Shown: piece after piece, positions 1 through 9,383 of the stretch
Numbering within the stretch: the first letter of the stretch is position 1
How the letters are laid out: each line of letters begins with the position of its first letter
Position numbers and translations under genes: made by a program
NCBI GenBank assembly: GCA_028284635.1
Contig: JANQRJ010000007.1
Location: forward strand, 45,081-109,080
Direction: 5' to 3'
Source: Pelagicoccus sp.
Lineage (GTDB): Bacteria > Verrucomicrobiota > Verrucomicrobiia > Opitutales > Opitutaceae
DNA: 64,000 bases
Notes under the pieces: model-generated
Told to the model about the DNA's origin: nothing
Database searches by the model: none
What the model saw: only the letters and a program-made list of their open reading frames with translations

Positions 1-8
1 TGGGCAAA

Positions 9-887
9 TTGTGGACAAATCCGTATGTCTCTATGCAAAGCTTGCTGCACGAATTCGAAGAAGAGTTGGCGAACCAGCGTCTCGACATTCATTACGTGAA
101 GGAGAATTCCTTCCAGAAAGGCTTTTCGACGCCACGCGAGGTTATCACGTCGTATCGCTATATTTTGGTCGTGGAGGGTCGGATCAACTACGAGTTCGAG
201 GGGAGGGTGGCGAGTGCCGTCGCGGGGCAGATCTTGTGGATTCCCGCTTGGAGTCGGCGCAAGTGGTTCGTGGGATCCGACGACGCTCTCGTCCAGAAGT
301 GGGTGATTATCCGGCCTTCGTTCACCGGTCGGGCTCTCGAGGAGATCTATCGGTACGAGGCGTCGGACTTCCGCTTGGAATTGGCCAGCTTCGAACGAGT
401 GAGACGAGCGCTGTCGGCCGAGGATCCGGCGCCTTTGTTGGCGGAGGCGGAATTGAAGGCGATGCTGGCTCGCTTCGCTCGCGGGGCGATGCCAGTCATG
501 GAGTCTGGAGCGACCGAAGTACTAGAGCCAAACAGGGCTGAGGGGACTCGGGAGGTCAGGCGTTGCGAAAGGCGGCTCAGAGCGAATTTCCACCATCCGC
601 AGGCGATCGACCTTGCAATGAAGGGGGTTGCGATGAATTCGGATTATTTCCGGCGGCTTTTCAAGCGGGTCACGCGCTTTACCTTGCACCAGTACTTGGC
701 TCGCATTCGCATGCAGCACGCTCGCTATCTTTTGCATGAGACGACTATGCGAATAGGCGAGATCTCGAACGCGGTGGGCATAGAAGACGCTCGCTATTTC
801 AGTCGCCTGTACGCCCGGTTCTGGAACCGGGCGCCGTCCCATGATCGCGAATCGGGCGTAGGCAGACGAGCAAGCGCGGCGCTCTAG
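9..887 (+). CDS. AraC-family transcriptional regulator
   Basis: Predicted DNA-binding regulator. The N-terminal ~150 residues look like an AraC-type sensing domain, and residues ~190-285 form the double helix-turn-helix, with the typical run MNSDYFRRLFKR followed by the second-helix region IGEISNAVGIEDARYFSRLY. The canonical final P-x-x-[YF]-R is altered to RAPSHDRE. The listed start is a TTG; an in-frame ATG lies at 33. The frame is also open to the window edge, so the true start may lie outside. No target gene can be named: the next gene is a VOC protein 158 bp downstream, beyond a strong hairpin. Family assignment is solid; ligand and regulon are unknown. Confidence 0.8.
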   Translation: MWTNPYVSMQSLLHEFEEELANQRLDIHYVKENSFQKGFSTPREVITSYRYILVVEGRINYEFEGRVASAVAGQILWIPAWSRRKWFVGSDDALVQKWVIIRPSFTGRALEEIYRYEASDFRLELASFERVRRALSAEDPAPLLAEAELKAMLARFARGAMPVMESGATEVLEPNRAEGTREVRRCERRLRANFHHPQAIDLAMKGVAMNSDYFRRLFKRVTRFTLHQYLARIRMQHARYLLHETTMRIGEISNAVGIEDARYFSRLYARFWNRAPSHDRESGVGRRASAAL

Positions 888-900
888 CTCGTCGGCTCTT

Positions 901-943
901 GGGCTGTACCAAAGGGCGACAGCGAAGCCATTTGGTACAGCCC
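901..943. terminator. 13-bp perfect hairpin after the AraC gene
   Basis: GGGCTGTACCAAA (901-913) pairs perfectly with TTTGGTACAGCCC (931-943) around a 17-nt loop, 14 bp after the regulator's stop codon. No T-run follows, so it could be a Rho-independent-like terminator, a small palindromic repeat or an operator. Confidence 0.45.
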
Positions 944-1044
944 AGGCGACACTTTGAAACACCCCCGCCATAGCTCCCCGCCAATTTAGGAGGGACTCCT
1001 ATCTTGCAACGCCTGCTTGTTTCCAAGAGCGTCTACCGCGAGAG

Positions 1045-1416
1045 ATGAAGATAGACCATGTTCAACTGTCGATGCCGCCAGGTAGAGAGCCGGCAGCAAG
1101 AGAATATTTCGTCGGAATCCTGGGGATGAAAGAAGAGGACAAGCCCGAGCCTTACGCTTCGCGCAGCGGCTGCTGGTTCAGCAAGGGAGAGGCCATTGTC
1201 CGTATGGGTGTAGAGAGCGATTTCGCTCCGCAGAAGCAGGCTCACCCCGCATTCGTGTTCGAGGACTTGTCGGACTTGGCGGAGAGGCTTATCGAAAAGG
1301 GCTATCCGGTGGGATGGGATGAATCTCTGTCGGATCGCAAGCACTTCTACACATGCGATCCTTTCGGCAACCGGATCGAGTTTCTGCGCGATGGCGACGG
1401 CTTTACGCAGAAGTAA
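1045..1416 (+). CDS. VOC-family (glyoxalase/bleomycin-resistance fold) protein
   Basis: Small cytoplasmic protein of 123 residues with the single-module vicinal-oxygen-chelate layout. It opens MKIDHVQLSMPPG with the metal-ligand-type His in the first strand, has FVGILGMKEE in the first helix/strand, and closes FYTCDPFGNRIEFL, the typical DPdGN-x-[IL]E[FL] ending with the second metal-ligand Glu. Substrate cannot be predicted: members include glyoxalases, fosfomycin and bleomycin resistance proteins and dioxygenases. The Shine-Dalgarno is weak (GAGAG just upstream). It converges with corA 20 bp away. Confidence 0.8.
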   Translation: MKIDHVQLSMPPGREPAAREYFVGILGMKEEDKPEPYASRSGCWFSKGEAIVRMGVESDFAPQKQAHPAFVFEDLSDLAERLIEKGYPVGWDESLSDRKHFYTCDPFGNRIEFLRDGDGFTQK

Positions 1417-1436
1417 GGCAGGCAAGCTCCAGTCCG

Positions 1437-2603
1437 CTACTTTCCGATCCAGCCTTTGCGTTTGAAGTACCAGAGCAGTCCAAGGGTGCAGGTGGCGCAA
1501 GCTCCGAGGAACACGGGGTAGGAATATCGCCAGCCGAGCTCTGGTATGAATTGGAAGTTCATGCCATACACGCCGGCGAGAAAAGTGATGGGCAGGAAGA
1601 GGCTGGCCATGATGGTGAGGGCTTTCATGACTTCGTTCATCCGATTCGACACAGTCGACATATAGAAGTCTTGCAGCCCGTTGGCCATCTCGCGGCAGCT
1701 TTCCACTAGGTCGATTATCTGCGTCGCGTGATCCTGTACGTCGCGCAGGTAGGTTTTGACCTTCTTCTCGACGGGCGAGTCGTCATCGACGAGTTTGCTG
1801 GCGAGTTCGCGCATGGGCCAAGTAGCGCGACGCAGGCCGTAGAGTTCCCGTTTTATCAAGTAGATGCTTTGCTGAACGTGCGGCTTCGGATCGGTCATGG
1901 CTTGCTCCTCAAGAGTATTGAGAGCATCGCCATAGCGTTCGAGGATGGGAAAGACGTTGTCGACCACCGCATCGATCAGAGCATAGACGAGGTACCAGAT
2001 GCTGAATTTTCTGAAGCGCGCCTCGGGCTTTTCGATGCGCTTGCGGATGGGATCCCAGACGTCGCCTTTTCGTTCCTGAAAGGTGATGACCAGATCTGCC
2101 ATGACGATGATGCTGACTTGTTCGCTCACTAGGGCGTCGTCTTCGATGCGAGACATCCGGACGACGATCAGGCTGTGGTCTTCATAGGGTTCAAGTTTAG
2201 GACGCTGATGGGTATTGAGCGCGTCTTCCGCTGCGAGGGTATGAAAGCCGTAAGTCTTGCGCAGCTCGTTGATAATATAGGGATGCAGGCCTTCGACGTT
2301 TATCCAACGTCGGTTGCAGCCCTCGGGACGGGGATGGGCAATCAATTCCTCGACTTCGGCGAAACTCTGTTGGGCAAAGCCGATATTGCCGTAGTCGATA
2401 CAATGCAGTCCGACGGCGCCTGGTTTGGGAGCGCGGTCGACGCCCGCCGCGTTTTCAATGCCGGGCGAAGCGGATACGCTGTGGGTTGAGCTGCCGCTTT
2501 CGCGAGCTACAGAACCGAAGGGGCTTGTGACGAGCTTTCCGATCGAGGAGAGCGTTCCACTCAGCTGACGGACGAGGAACGACTCTTTTTCAGGGTCGGC
2601 CAT
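1437..2603 (-). CDS. corA: CorA-type magnesium/cobalt transporter
   Basis: Inner-membrane divalent cation channel of 388 residues. The signature YGMN, which forms the pore entrance between the two C-terminal transmembrane helices, is at the expected place (FLPITFLAGVYGMNF), followed by a second TM segment and the basic tail KRKGWIGK. The long N-terminal cytoplasmic domain has the usual coiled region (ERYGDALNTLEEQAM). Around 70 N-terminal residues precede the conserved core and are Ser/Pro-rich. The gene starts three bases after the stop of the upstream small secreted protein, so the two are co-transcribed. Confidence 0.93.
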   Translation of the reverse strand: MADPEKESFLVRQLSGTLSSIGKLVTSPFGSVARESGSSTHSVSASPGIENAAGVDRAPKPGAVGLHCIDYGNIGFAQQSFAEVEELIAHPRPEGCNRRWINVEGLHPYIINELRKTYGFHTLAAEDALNTHQRPKLEPYEDHSLIVVRMSRIEDDALVSEQVSIIVMADLVITFQERKGDVWDPIRKRIEKPEARFRKFSIWYLVYALIDAVVDNVFPILERYGDALNTLEEQAMTDPKPHVQQSIYLIKRELYGLRRATWPMRELASKLVDDDSPVEKKVKTYLRDVQDHATQIIDLVESCREMANGLQDFYMSTVSNRMNEVMKALTIMASLFLPITFLAGVYGMNFQFIPELGWRYSYPVFLGACATCTLGLLWYFKRKGWIGK

Positions 2604-2606
2604 GCG

Positions 2607-3023
2607 TCACAGGTCCGTTTTCTTCAGGTGGAGAATAAGCGCTCCATCCATATAGTATTCGACGTAGTTTCCGGCAGTGACGACCCAGTCGGTGTATTGG
2701 TTGGGCGCCTTGCCTTGGTTGGCCGGAGAGACGAGTTCGAACTCGCCGTTGTGCCATTTGCGGTACCCGTTTTTGTTGCCGCTGGAATTCTTGAGGATGA
2801 TCTCCCGTTCCTTGTAGTCCGGGTTGAGGAGCAGGTAGATGCGGCCGTTCTCTTCGACGAACTTGACGTCTTTCACGATGTTCTGATCGCGAACGAGGGC
2901 GGTGTAGGGGCCGAAGGTTTCGAGTGGGGCGGTCGGCGCTTCGCCGCCGGCCTTGCCCGAGAGGGCGAGCAGCAGGGCGCAGAAGAGCGATAGGGGAATT
3001 CGTAGAGCGAGAGACGGTTTCAT
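2607..3023 (-). CDS. Small secreted protein of unknown function
   Basis: A 138-residue protein with a clear Sec signal peptide: basic MKPSLALR, hydrophobic IPLSLFCALLLALSG, probable cleavage after KAGGEA. The mature part is polar and compact, with strands such as NGRIYLLLNPDY and YVEYYMDGALILHLKK, suggesting a small beta-rich periplasmic or exported protein. I do not recognise the family. It sits between the beta-helix gene (71 bp upstream) and corA (3 bp downstream), so it is probably the middle gene of a three-gene leftward transcript. Confidence 0.7.
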   Translation of the reverse strand: MKPSLALRIPLSLFCALLLALSGKAGGEAPTAPLETFGPYTALVRDQNIVKDVKFVEENGRIYLLLNPDYKEREIILKNSSGNKNGYRKWHNGEFELVSPANQGKAPNQYTDWVVTAGNYVEYYMDGALILHLKKTDL

Positions 3024-3094
3024 AGGCGTGCGGGTGTTGCAGGTGAGCTCGTTGCAACGATGCGGATCTCGCGCCGCTTCGCAAGCCTAGGCAG

Positions 3095-4150
3095 CTACGT
3101 TTCGAGCAAAGTTCCGACGTTGTTTTCGATGACGACGTTTTCGCCGTGCTCGCCGAGGTCCACGATCAGTTTCTTCAATGAACCGTCGTTCATAACGTTG
3201 TTCGTAATCACGCTGTTTTTGAGGCGTCTCAGTATCATGGATACGTCTGGAGAGAATTCGCCGCTGGCTCGGTCGTTTCGTCCGGCATGCATGGCGTTTT
3301 GTCCGAATACGAGGCCCTCCGCTCCATCGGCGATCATTTGGACGGATTCGTTTTCGCCGAGCTCTCCCCAATTGGGGGCTCCGCTGCGGTAGATGACGTT
3401 GCCGGTGGCCGTCATGTTGCGGCAAGGCACGTCGCCCCGCATGAGGAAGGCGATGCCGGGGCCGCCGGAGCGATCGATGTAGTTGCCGGTAAAGTTGTAG
3501 TGGCCTCCTCCATGCACTTGGATGCCGGCCTGGCGGTTCCACTCGACTCGGTTGCTGGTGAAGGTGATGGAGGCGTTCTTGTCGAAGGTGTTGAAGCCCG
3601 CCTTGCGGTTGCCTGAGAGCCAATTGTCGAGGATGAAGCCGTCCCAGCCGTGCAGGTTGATGCCGTTGCCTTCGTTGTGGCTTACCATGTTGTGGCGGAT
3701 GCTAAAGCACCAGATCCGGTTGAGGTGGATGCCGTCGCCGGTGAAGTTCGAGATGCGGCAGCGTTCGATGCGGAAGGCTTCCTCGGACTCGCCAAAGCCG
3801 GGTTTGTCTACGCCGATGCCGTGGATGCCTTGGCCGAGCGACTGGCCATCCAGGCAGAGCCCATTCACTGTGGAGCCTTTTGCTGAGGTAAGGTCCAGCA
3901 GGCACGAGGCGCTGGGGTCGTTGAGGCGCAGAATGGAGCCGCCGAATTCGCGAAAGCTCCAGGTCGGCTCTCCGACCAGCCCGACCTTGGCTGGCAAATA
4001 GAGCCTGCTGGTCAAATAGACTCCAGCCGGTACGAACACGGTCGCCTCGTGTTCAGTAGCCTTGAGCAACGCAGTTTGGATTGCGGCAGTACAGTCGGTC
4101 TTCGCGTCACCGACGGCTCCGAAGTCCAAGATGCTGAGGGAAGCTTTCAT
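3095..4150 (-). CDS. Right-handed beta-helix (pectate-lyase-like) protein
   Basis: A 351-residue protein. It opens with the polysaccharide-lyase/tailspike N-terminal motif (SILDFGAVGDAKTDCTAAIQ) used by GH28 and pectate-lyase-3 enzymes, then shows successive beta-helix rungs rich in N and G (NGLCLDGQ, RIERCRISNFTGDGIHLN, ITFTSNRVEWN, NFTGNYIDRSGGPGIAF, NMTATGNVIYRSG). No signal peptide is visible from this start. The frame is open to 4237, but the upstream part (MPRGRAGRAWRFH...) is translation of a dispersed repeat also present near 16.9 kb, so ATG 4150 is preferred. A carbohydrate-active role is likely from the fold; substrate and catalysis are not assignable. Confidence 0.75.
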   Translation of the reverse strand: MKASLSILDFGAVGDAKTDCTAAIQTALLKATEHEATVFVPAGVYLTSRLYLPAKVGLVGEPTWSFREFGGSILRLNDPSASCLLDLTSAKGSTVNGLCLDGQSLGQGIHGIGVDKPGFGESEEAFRIERCRISNFTGDGIHLNRIWCFSIRHNMVSHNEGNGINLHGWDGFILDNWLSGNRKAGFNTFDKNASITFTSNRVEWNRQAGIQVHGGGHYNFTGNYIDRSGGPGIAFLMRGDVPCRNMTATGNVIYRSGAPNWGELGENESVQMIADGAEGLVFGQNAMHAGRNDRASGEFSPDVSMILRRLKNSVITNNVMNDGSLKKLIVDLGEHGENVVIENNVGTLLET

Positions 4151-4197
4151 ACGCGCACGGTGCGGCCTCAGGCTCTCGTTGCAAAGAGATTCAACAA

Positions 4198-4265
4198 AAT
4201 GAAATCGCCACGCTCGCCCAGCCCTACCCCGCGGCAAGACCGCGGGGAATGTCTAGCGGATTCAA
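4198..4265. repeat. 68-bp palindromic repeat, uninterrupted copy (empty site)
   Basis: Contains the hairpin CCCCGCGG-CAAGA-CCGCGGGG (complement: loop TCTTG). A second copy lies at 16749-16954 in opposite orientation and is split exactly in the TCTTG loop by a 133-bp palindromic element. This copy therefore serves as the unoccupied target for comparison. It lies between nifJ and the beta-helix gene, downstream of nifJ. Confidence 0.85.
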
Positions 4266-4320
4266 CTTACATTCCTGCTTGCGGGAATGGATGGCGGGAC
4301 CGCGCCGATCGCTAGCGCTT

Positions 4321-7300
4321 TCAGACTTTCGCGGGCGTTAGCTGGAGCTCCTCTCCTTTGTCGAGATTGGCGAGGAATTCCTTTTGGGCCTGGTAGTCCT
4401 TGTTTTCGATCCCGGCTCGGCTTTGCAGGAGGCGCCATGCCTTGCGGCGCTCGACGACGAAGAGGACCATCTGGCGGCTGAGCTTCATGGGGACATGCTT
4501 GCCGTTTCCGGCGTCGAAAATGATGTAGGAGCCGAAATCGGGAATATAGGCCTTGTTTTGCGGATCGCGGTAGCGGCGCTGGACGATGTCCTGCTGGGTG
4601 ACGCGTTGTAGAAGGCTTTCGAGCGGCTCCATGTGGGCGACCTCTTCCGTATTCGCTTTTTTGATATGCTGGCGGAAGCGGGCTTCAGTAGCGCACCAGT
4701 GCGCGGTGGTGAAGGAGTAAGGCTCTTTCGTTTCGCTGTACTTGGCCTGCCACCAGTCTCGATCCGGGTTCTTGTTGCCTTTGAGGCTGAGGGCTTCCTG
4801 GTAGGATTCGCCGAGCCGAGGGTCGAAGACGAACTCGGGCAAGCCGCGGCTGTCTCGGGCCATAGTGGCCTGGGTGGTGGCCATGTTGTCGGCTACGCCG
4901 TGCTCGGGCTGGCAGGTGGTGTAGCTTTGGAAGTAGGCTACGCCGCGGTACTTGAGACCTTCGAGGATGGAGTTGTAGAGCTTGACGGGATCCGCCATCG
5001 AGACTTGAGCCAGGTAGGGCGAGCCGTGCCCGTTCATGAAACACTCGGCGATGTTCTTCATCTCGCTAAGCTTGCCTTGGCTCGCGGCGCCGACCTGGTT
5101 CATGTCGAAGCCTCCCGTCATCGGGCTGTGCTCGGAATTCTGGCCTCCAGTGTTTGAATACACTTGAGTGTCGAGCATGAGCAGCTTCACGTTGGGACGA
5201 TTCTGTAGGATGACTTTGGATACGTTTTGGAATCCAATGTCGCCCATGCCGCCATCGCCGCCTATGCACCAGACCTTTGGCAGCTCGGCGATTTCCTGAT
5301 CGGTCATCAGAGCGTCGCTGAAGTGCGTGTAGTCGAAGAGCTCGGCTTGGTCGAGGACGGCGCCGCCCGTCAGGCAGTCGGCCATGCGTTCCGGGATGAT
5401 AGAGCGGCGGGCGTTGTCGACGATGAAGGATTCGCCCATCATCCAGCTGATGGTGGCTCCGTCCTGAAAGAGGGAGTTCATCCACGGGTAGGGATGCGGG
5501 TTGTTTGGAGGCGTGGAGCCGTAGACGGTGTTGCACCCAGTGTGGGCTCCCATGGCCATTACGGCCATGCCGTTGGAGAGGCGACCGTCGACGCTTTTCA
5601 GTTGCTTGTGGTTGAAGGCATCCTGCTCCATAGCGGTGGCGATGGCCTCGATGGCTTCCGCGTCGGTGATCTCGCCGTGCGCCGCGAGTCGCTCGAGGGT
5701 ATCGGATTCCGAGTCGCCTCCAAGGCCCATGATCACGGTGGCGACGATGCGCTTCCAGACGGCGTGGCTCTGGGGGTCGTCCTCTGCCAGCTTCCTGACC
5801 AATGCCAGTCCTTCGCTGCGGAGCTTGGCGACCTTCTCGCTGAGCCGGTCCGCCTTCTTGTGATAGAGCGGGCGCATATAGGCTTCGGTGACAGAGGCTA
5901 CGGCGCTGAGCACTGGCTTTTCGCCGCAGCCGGCGCAGGCTCCGTCGCCGCAGGCGAGCGCTTCGTAGTTGCGCTTGACCATGAGGTGGTTGCGCCAGGC
6001 GGCGGGGCGGGAGGCCTCAGGGGAGGCGTCCTTATAGAGGCCGAGGTACTTTTGCTCGGTATCGGGAAGGAGTTTGAGGAATTCGGATGCGGAGAGGATC
6101 TCGGCATTGTAATCCTCGGTGTCCTCGACCATGCGCAGGGCATTGTGGTCGCCGCATTCTACGACGCAGAGGCCGCAGCCTTTGCAGAGGTCGGAGACGA
6201 AGATGGAGAAGAGGCCGCCGGCGCCTTGGGCTTTGCGTTCGAGCGAGAGGAAGACCGCAGGCACTTTGAGGTAGGCGAGCGGCAGGATCTTGAGGATCTC
6301 GTCGAGCTGTCCGACAGCTTCGGGCGAGACTTTGGAGTCCTCCCTGAGGATTTCCATGACCAGGTCGCGTACAGACTCGCCGTCCTTCTTCTTGGCGTTG
6401 TCGAGCATGCGGGTCCGGATGGCTTGGTCGATGTCGGGGATCGCTTCGAAGATGAGCTCGCGCTGAGCGGGCTCGAGGACGTAGTTTTCCACCGCAGTCT
6501 TGAGTACGGTGGTCAGATCCTGGGCGGTGTTTGGGAGCGCGGAGTCTGGGCACGAGGTGATGCATGCCATGCACTGGGTGCAGTTTTCGGGATAGTAGCG
6601 TGGGGTTTCGCGGCGGGCTCCATACTTCGAAGTGGTCGCTCCGGTGGCGGCGGGAATCATGCCGACGGAGGCGAGCGGGGAGGCGGGTTGGTCGTAGCCC
6701 AGACCGGAGCGGTATTCCTGGTCGAAGGTCTCGGTCTTGAACATGGGGATGCGGTCGGGCTGTTGGCCGTGCGGGGCGCTGCCGAGCGAGCGTCCAGAGT
6801 CGCAGTTGGGGAGCAGGAGCTCGCCGCGGAGCGAGGAGCTGTCGGGCGCTTCGACCGTTCCGTGCGGTACTTCCTGAAGTCGGGAGGCGCCTTGCATCAT
6901 GACTTGCATGTTGGACTCGATGACGGCTTCGCCGAACTTGCCGAACTTCTTCTTGTACTGGTCGCGGACGACCTCCTGGAAGCGCTCGTCGTCGATGCCG
7001 AAGTTCTTCAGGAATGGGGATACCTTGAAGAAGGCGCCGAGAAAGGCGTTGCCTTGCATGCGGAGCTGGAGATCGGGGCGCGAGGTGGCTTGCTTGGCGA
7101 TGTCGAAACCGGGCAGGATGAAGATGCGGATCTTCTTGTCTATGATCTCTTGGCGGTGCTTTTCCGGGATGCGTTGCCAGGCCTTTTCGGGGCTTTCGGC
7201 GGATTCCCAAACGAAGGCGCCGCCTTCGACGAGGCCTTCGAGCGGGTTGATGTGGGTGAAGGCCTTTGGATCGCAGCAGAGGACGACGTCGACGTGGCGC

Positions 7301-8940
7301 AGGTCGCAGTTGACGCGGACGCGTTCGGGCGCAGCGGTGAGGAAGTAGGAAGTGGGCGAGCCCTTCTTTTCGGATCCGTACTTGGGATTGGCGGATACGT
7401 GGATGACTTCCTCGGGATTGCCGTTCGCATCGAAGAGCTTGTCCCGGTCGGCGACGTACGAACCGAATTCGCCGATGATCTCAGCGAGGTTCTTGCCGGT
7501 GGTGATCATGCCCCAGCCGCCGATGGAATGGAGGCGCACGGCGATGGCGCCGTCCGGCAGGAGCGATGGCGTCTCGTCGGAACAGACGGAGTAGGGGTGG
7601 TCGACGCCGAGATTGAAGAAGGTGATGCCGTCCTCAGAGGTCTTGCCATCCTGGCGGGCACGGTTTTCGGCTACGAATTCGTAGGCTCCGATGACGTGCT
7701 CGGGGCGGAAGTCTCGCGAACCGAGTCCGTAGACGCCGGCATAGCTGCGGGGCGCTTCGCTTGGCTCGATAGCGGGCAAGCCTTCGCGTTGGGGAAAGCC
7801 TGGTTGGTTGTAGCTTTGGGTGAGGGCGGCGCGGATTTCGCGAGCGAGCGGGTTGTCGCCTGCGAGAGGCTCGTCGGTGCGTTCCAGGATGATGGCTGCG
7901 CGCTTGCCTTTGAGGGCCTTCACAATAGCGGCCCGTGGGAAGGGGCGCAGGGTGTTGATGTGGACGGAGCCGACCTTGGCTCCGCGAGTCTTGCGGAGGT
8001 GATCGACTGCGGCTTCGATGTTTTCGGCAGCGGAGCCTAGACTGACGAAAGTGATCTCGGCATCGTCGTTGCGGTACTCGCTCACGAGACCGTAGTGGCG
8101 ACCGGTGAGCAGTCCCCACTCGGCGTAGGCGTCTTCGAGCATGCCGAGGATGGGCTCCGCGAAATTGTCCCTGCGAGCGACGACGCCGTTCATGTAGTGC
8201 TCCTGGTTCTGTACCGGACCGAGCAGGGCCGGGTTGGCGAGATCGATGACGCGGGGTACGCGGAGACGGGTGGGGCCGAAGAGGGTCCTCTGCGCTTCGG
8301 TGGGGCAGGGAATCCGGTCCTCGGGCGAGCCGAGGAATTCGCGCAGGAGATCGGACTCGTGCTTGAGGAAAGTGCGCTCGAGATGGGAGGTGAGAAAGCC
8401 GTCCTGGATGTTCATGCCGGGCGTAAGCGAGAGCTCGGTGACTTTACGCAGGATAACGGCCTGGTCGGCTGCCTGTTGGGCGTCCTTGGCGAAGAGCATG
8501 ATCCAGCCGGTATCGAGAGCGGCGTAGATGTCGTCGTGACCGCAGTGGACGTTGAGAGCATGTTTGGTCAGAGCGCGGGCGGCAACTTCGAGCACCATGG
8601 CGCTCATCTTGCCCGGAGCGTGGTAGTACTGCTCGAGGGCGTAGACGATACCTTGTCCGGAAGTGAAATTGACGACTCGCTTGCCGGTGACGGAGTGGGC
8701 GATGGCGCCGCCCATGGCTGCGTGTTCGCCCTCCGCCTCAATAGCGAGAATGGGCCGCCCGAAGACGTTGAGCTGTCCTTTTGCTCGGGAGAGCTCGAAC
8801 ATCTCGCCCATCTCGGTCGAGGGCGTAATCGGATAGAAGACTCCCGCTTCGGCCACGCGGGCTTCAGTGTAGAGGGAAACCAGTTGGTTGCCGTTGGTAG
8901 TGATCCGGGTGCCGGGATACTTCGGTTTTGCTGCGATCAT
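4321..8940 (-). CDS. nifJ: Pyruvate:ferredoxin (flavodoxin) oxidoreductase, extended form
   Basis: Cytoplasmic single-chain PFOR that oxidatively decarboxylates pyruvate (or another 2-oxoacid) to acyl-CoA and reduces ferredoxin or flavodoxin. Domains in order: N-terminal TPP-pyrimidine-type domain (GVFYPITPSTEMGE), domain II (RNDDAEITFVSLGSAAENIE), gamma domain (GGWGMITTGKNLAE), a ferredoxin region with CTQCMACITSCP (~787) and CKGCGLCVVECG (~917), then the TPP-pyrophosphate domain with CAGCGE (~998) and GDGGMGDIGFQN (~1225). At 1539 residues it is ~350 longer than the classical ~1175. Extra sequence lies between the two Fe-S motifs (~130 residues instead of ~45) and after CAGCGE. The second motif ends CG, not CP. 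The start has AGGA just upstream. It stands alone with no electron-carrier neighbour. Confidence 0.93.
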   Translation of the reverse strand: MIAAKPKYPGTRITTNGNQLVSLYTEARVAEAGVFYPITPSTEMGEMFELSRAKGQLNVFGRPILAIEAEGEHAAMGGAIAHSVTGKRVVNFTSGQGIVYALEQYYHAPGKMSAMVLEVAARALTKHALNVHCGHDDIYAALDTGWIMLFAKDAQQAADQAVILRKVTELSLTPGMNIQDGFLTSHLERTFLKHESDLLREFLGSPEDRIPCPTEAQRTLFGPTRLRVPRVIDLANPALLGPVQNQEHYMNGVVARRDNFAEPILGMLEDAYAEWGLLTGRHYGLVSEYRNDDAEITFVSLGSAAENIEAAVDHLRKTRGAKVGSVHINTLRPFPRAAIVKALKGKRAAIILERTDEPLAGDNPLAREIRAALTQSYNQPGFPQREGLPAIEPSEAPRSYAGVYGLGSRDFRPEHVIGAYEFVAENRARQDGKTSEDGITFFNLGVDHPYSVCSDETPSLLPDGAIAVRLHSIGGWGMITTGKNLAEIIGEFGSYVADRDKLFDANGNPEEVIHVSANPKYGSEKKGSPTSYFLTAAPERVRVNCDLRHVDVVLCCDPKAFTHINPLEGLVEGGAFVWESAESPEKAWQRIPEKHRQEIIDKKIRIFILPGFDIAKQATSRPDLQLRMQGNAFLGAFFKVSPFLKNFGIDDERFQEVVRDQYKKKFGKFGEAVIESNMQVMMQGASRLQEVPHGTVEAPDSSSLRGELLLPNCDSGRSLGSAPHGQQPDRIPMFKTETFDQEYRSGLGYDQPASPLASVGMIPAATGATTSKYGARRETPRYYPENCTQCMACITSCPDSALPNTAQDLTTVLKTAVENYVLEPAQRELIFEAIPDIDQAIRTRMLDNAKKKDGESVRDLVMEILREDSKVSPEAVGQLDEILKILPLAYLKVPAVFLSLERKAQGAGGLFSIFVSDLCKGCGLCVVECGDHNALRMVEDTEDYNAEILSASEFLKLLPDTEQKYLGLYKDASPEASRPAAWRNHLMVKRNYEALACGDGACAGCGEKPVLSAVASVTEAYMRPLYHKKADRLSEKVAKLRSEGLALVRKLAEDDPQSHAVWKRIVATVIMGLGGDSESDTLERLAAHGEITDAEAIEAIATAMEQDAFNHKQLKSVDGRLSNGMAVMAMGAHTGCNTVYGSTPPNNPHPYPWMNSLFQDGATISWMMGESFIVDNARRSIIPERMADCLTGGAVLDQAELFDYTHFSDALMTDQEIAELPKVWCIGGDGGMGDIGFQNVSKVILQNRPNVKLLMLDTQVYSNTGGQNSEHSPMTGGFDMNQVGAASQGKLSEMKNIAECFMNGHGSPYLAQVSMADPVKLYNSILEGLKYRGVAYFQSYTTCQPEHGVADNMATTQATMARDSRGLPEFVFDPRLGESYQEALSLKGNKNPDRDWWQAKYSETKEPYSFTTAHWCATEARFRQHIKKANTEEVAHMEPLESLLQRVTQQDIVQRRYRDPQNKAYIPDFGSYIIFDAGNGKHVPMKLSRQMVLFVVERRKAWRLLQSRAGIENKDYQAQKEFLANLDKGEELQLTPAKV

Positions 8941-9144
8941 TTTCCTGCGATGCTTTGGTGTAGGGAGCGTGCGCTCTTGGTATTAGGTCAGCTGGCCTTG
9001 GGTGGGCTTCGAACGTAAAATTCTGATTCTCGGTATATCAGCTCGCTGAATAAAGACAAAAAAGTAAGTTTATAATTCTTTGCCAACAGTCGGCCTTCAG
9101 TCCGCGGCCAAATCTTCTTTGGCATGCTGGTCTGGGCATCGGCT

Positions 9145-9306
9145 ATTTAGCTAGATGGTTTGAACGGCTGGAAATGTAGGGCCGGCGCTTGTCGCCGTGC
9201 CGCGGCAGTTTGATCCATTCTCTGCCATTCGACAAGCTCAAGGTCTGCGCCGGTACTGCGGCAGGCGCCGGCCCTACGAATATCATTTAGCTAAGTAGAG
9301 CTAGGA
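9145..9306. repeat. Nested palindrome: GTAGGGCCGGCGC repeat inside a TTAGCTA repeat
   Basis: An inner inverted repeat (GTAGGGCCGGCGC at 9176 against GCGCCGGCCCTAC ending 9277) is enclosed by a weaker outer pair containing TTTAGCTAG / TTTAGCTAAGTAGAGCTAG. The same inner-in-outer arrangement recurs at 51201-51342. The whole stretch 8941-9383 between nifJ and the LpxC-like gene has no gene; the rest probably holds the two divergent promoters. Confidence 0.75.
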
Positions 9307-9383
9307 GCTATCTCGCGAGAGACGGGGCTTGAAACCTGGCGTTTGGCCGTGACTGTGGGTCATTTTCCGAGACGGGAGAAATT

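Noticed and set aside
5227..8040. A 937-residue open frame antisense to nifJ
   Set aside because: It is a long shadow caused by high G+C; its composition is Gly/Val/Glu-rich without domain motifs, while the opposite strand encodes unmistakable NifJ.
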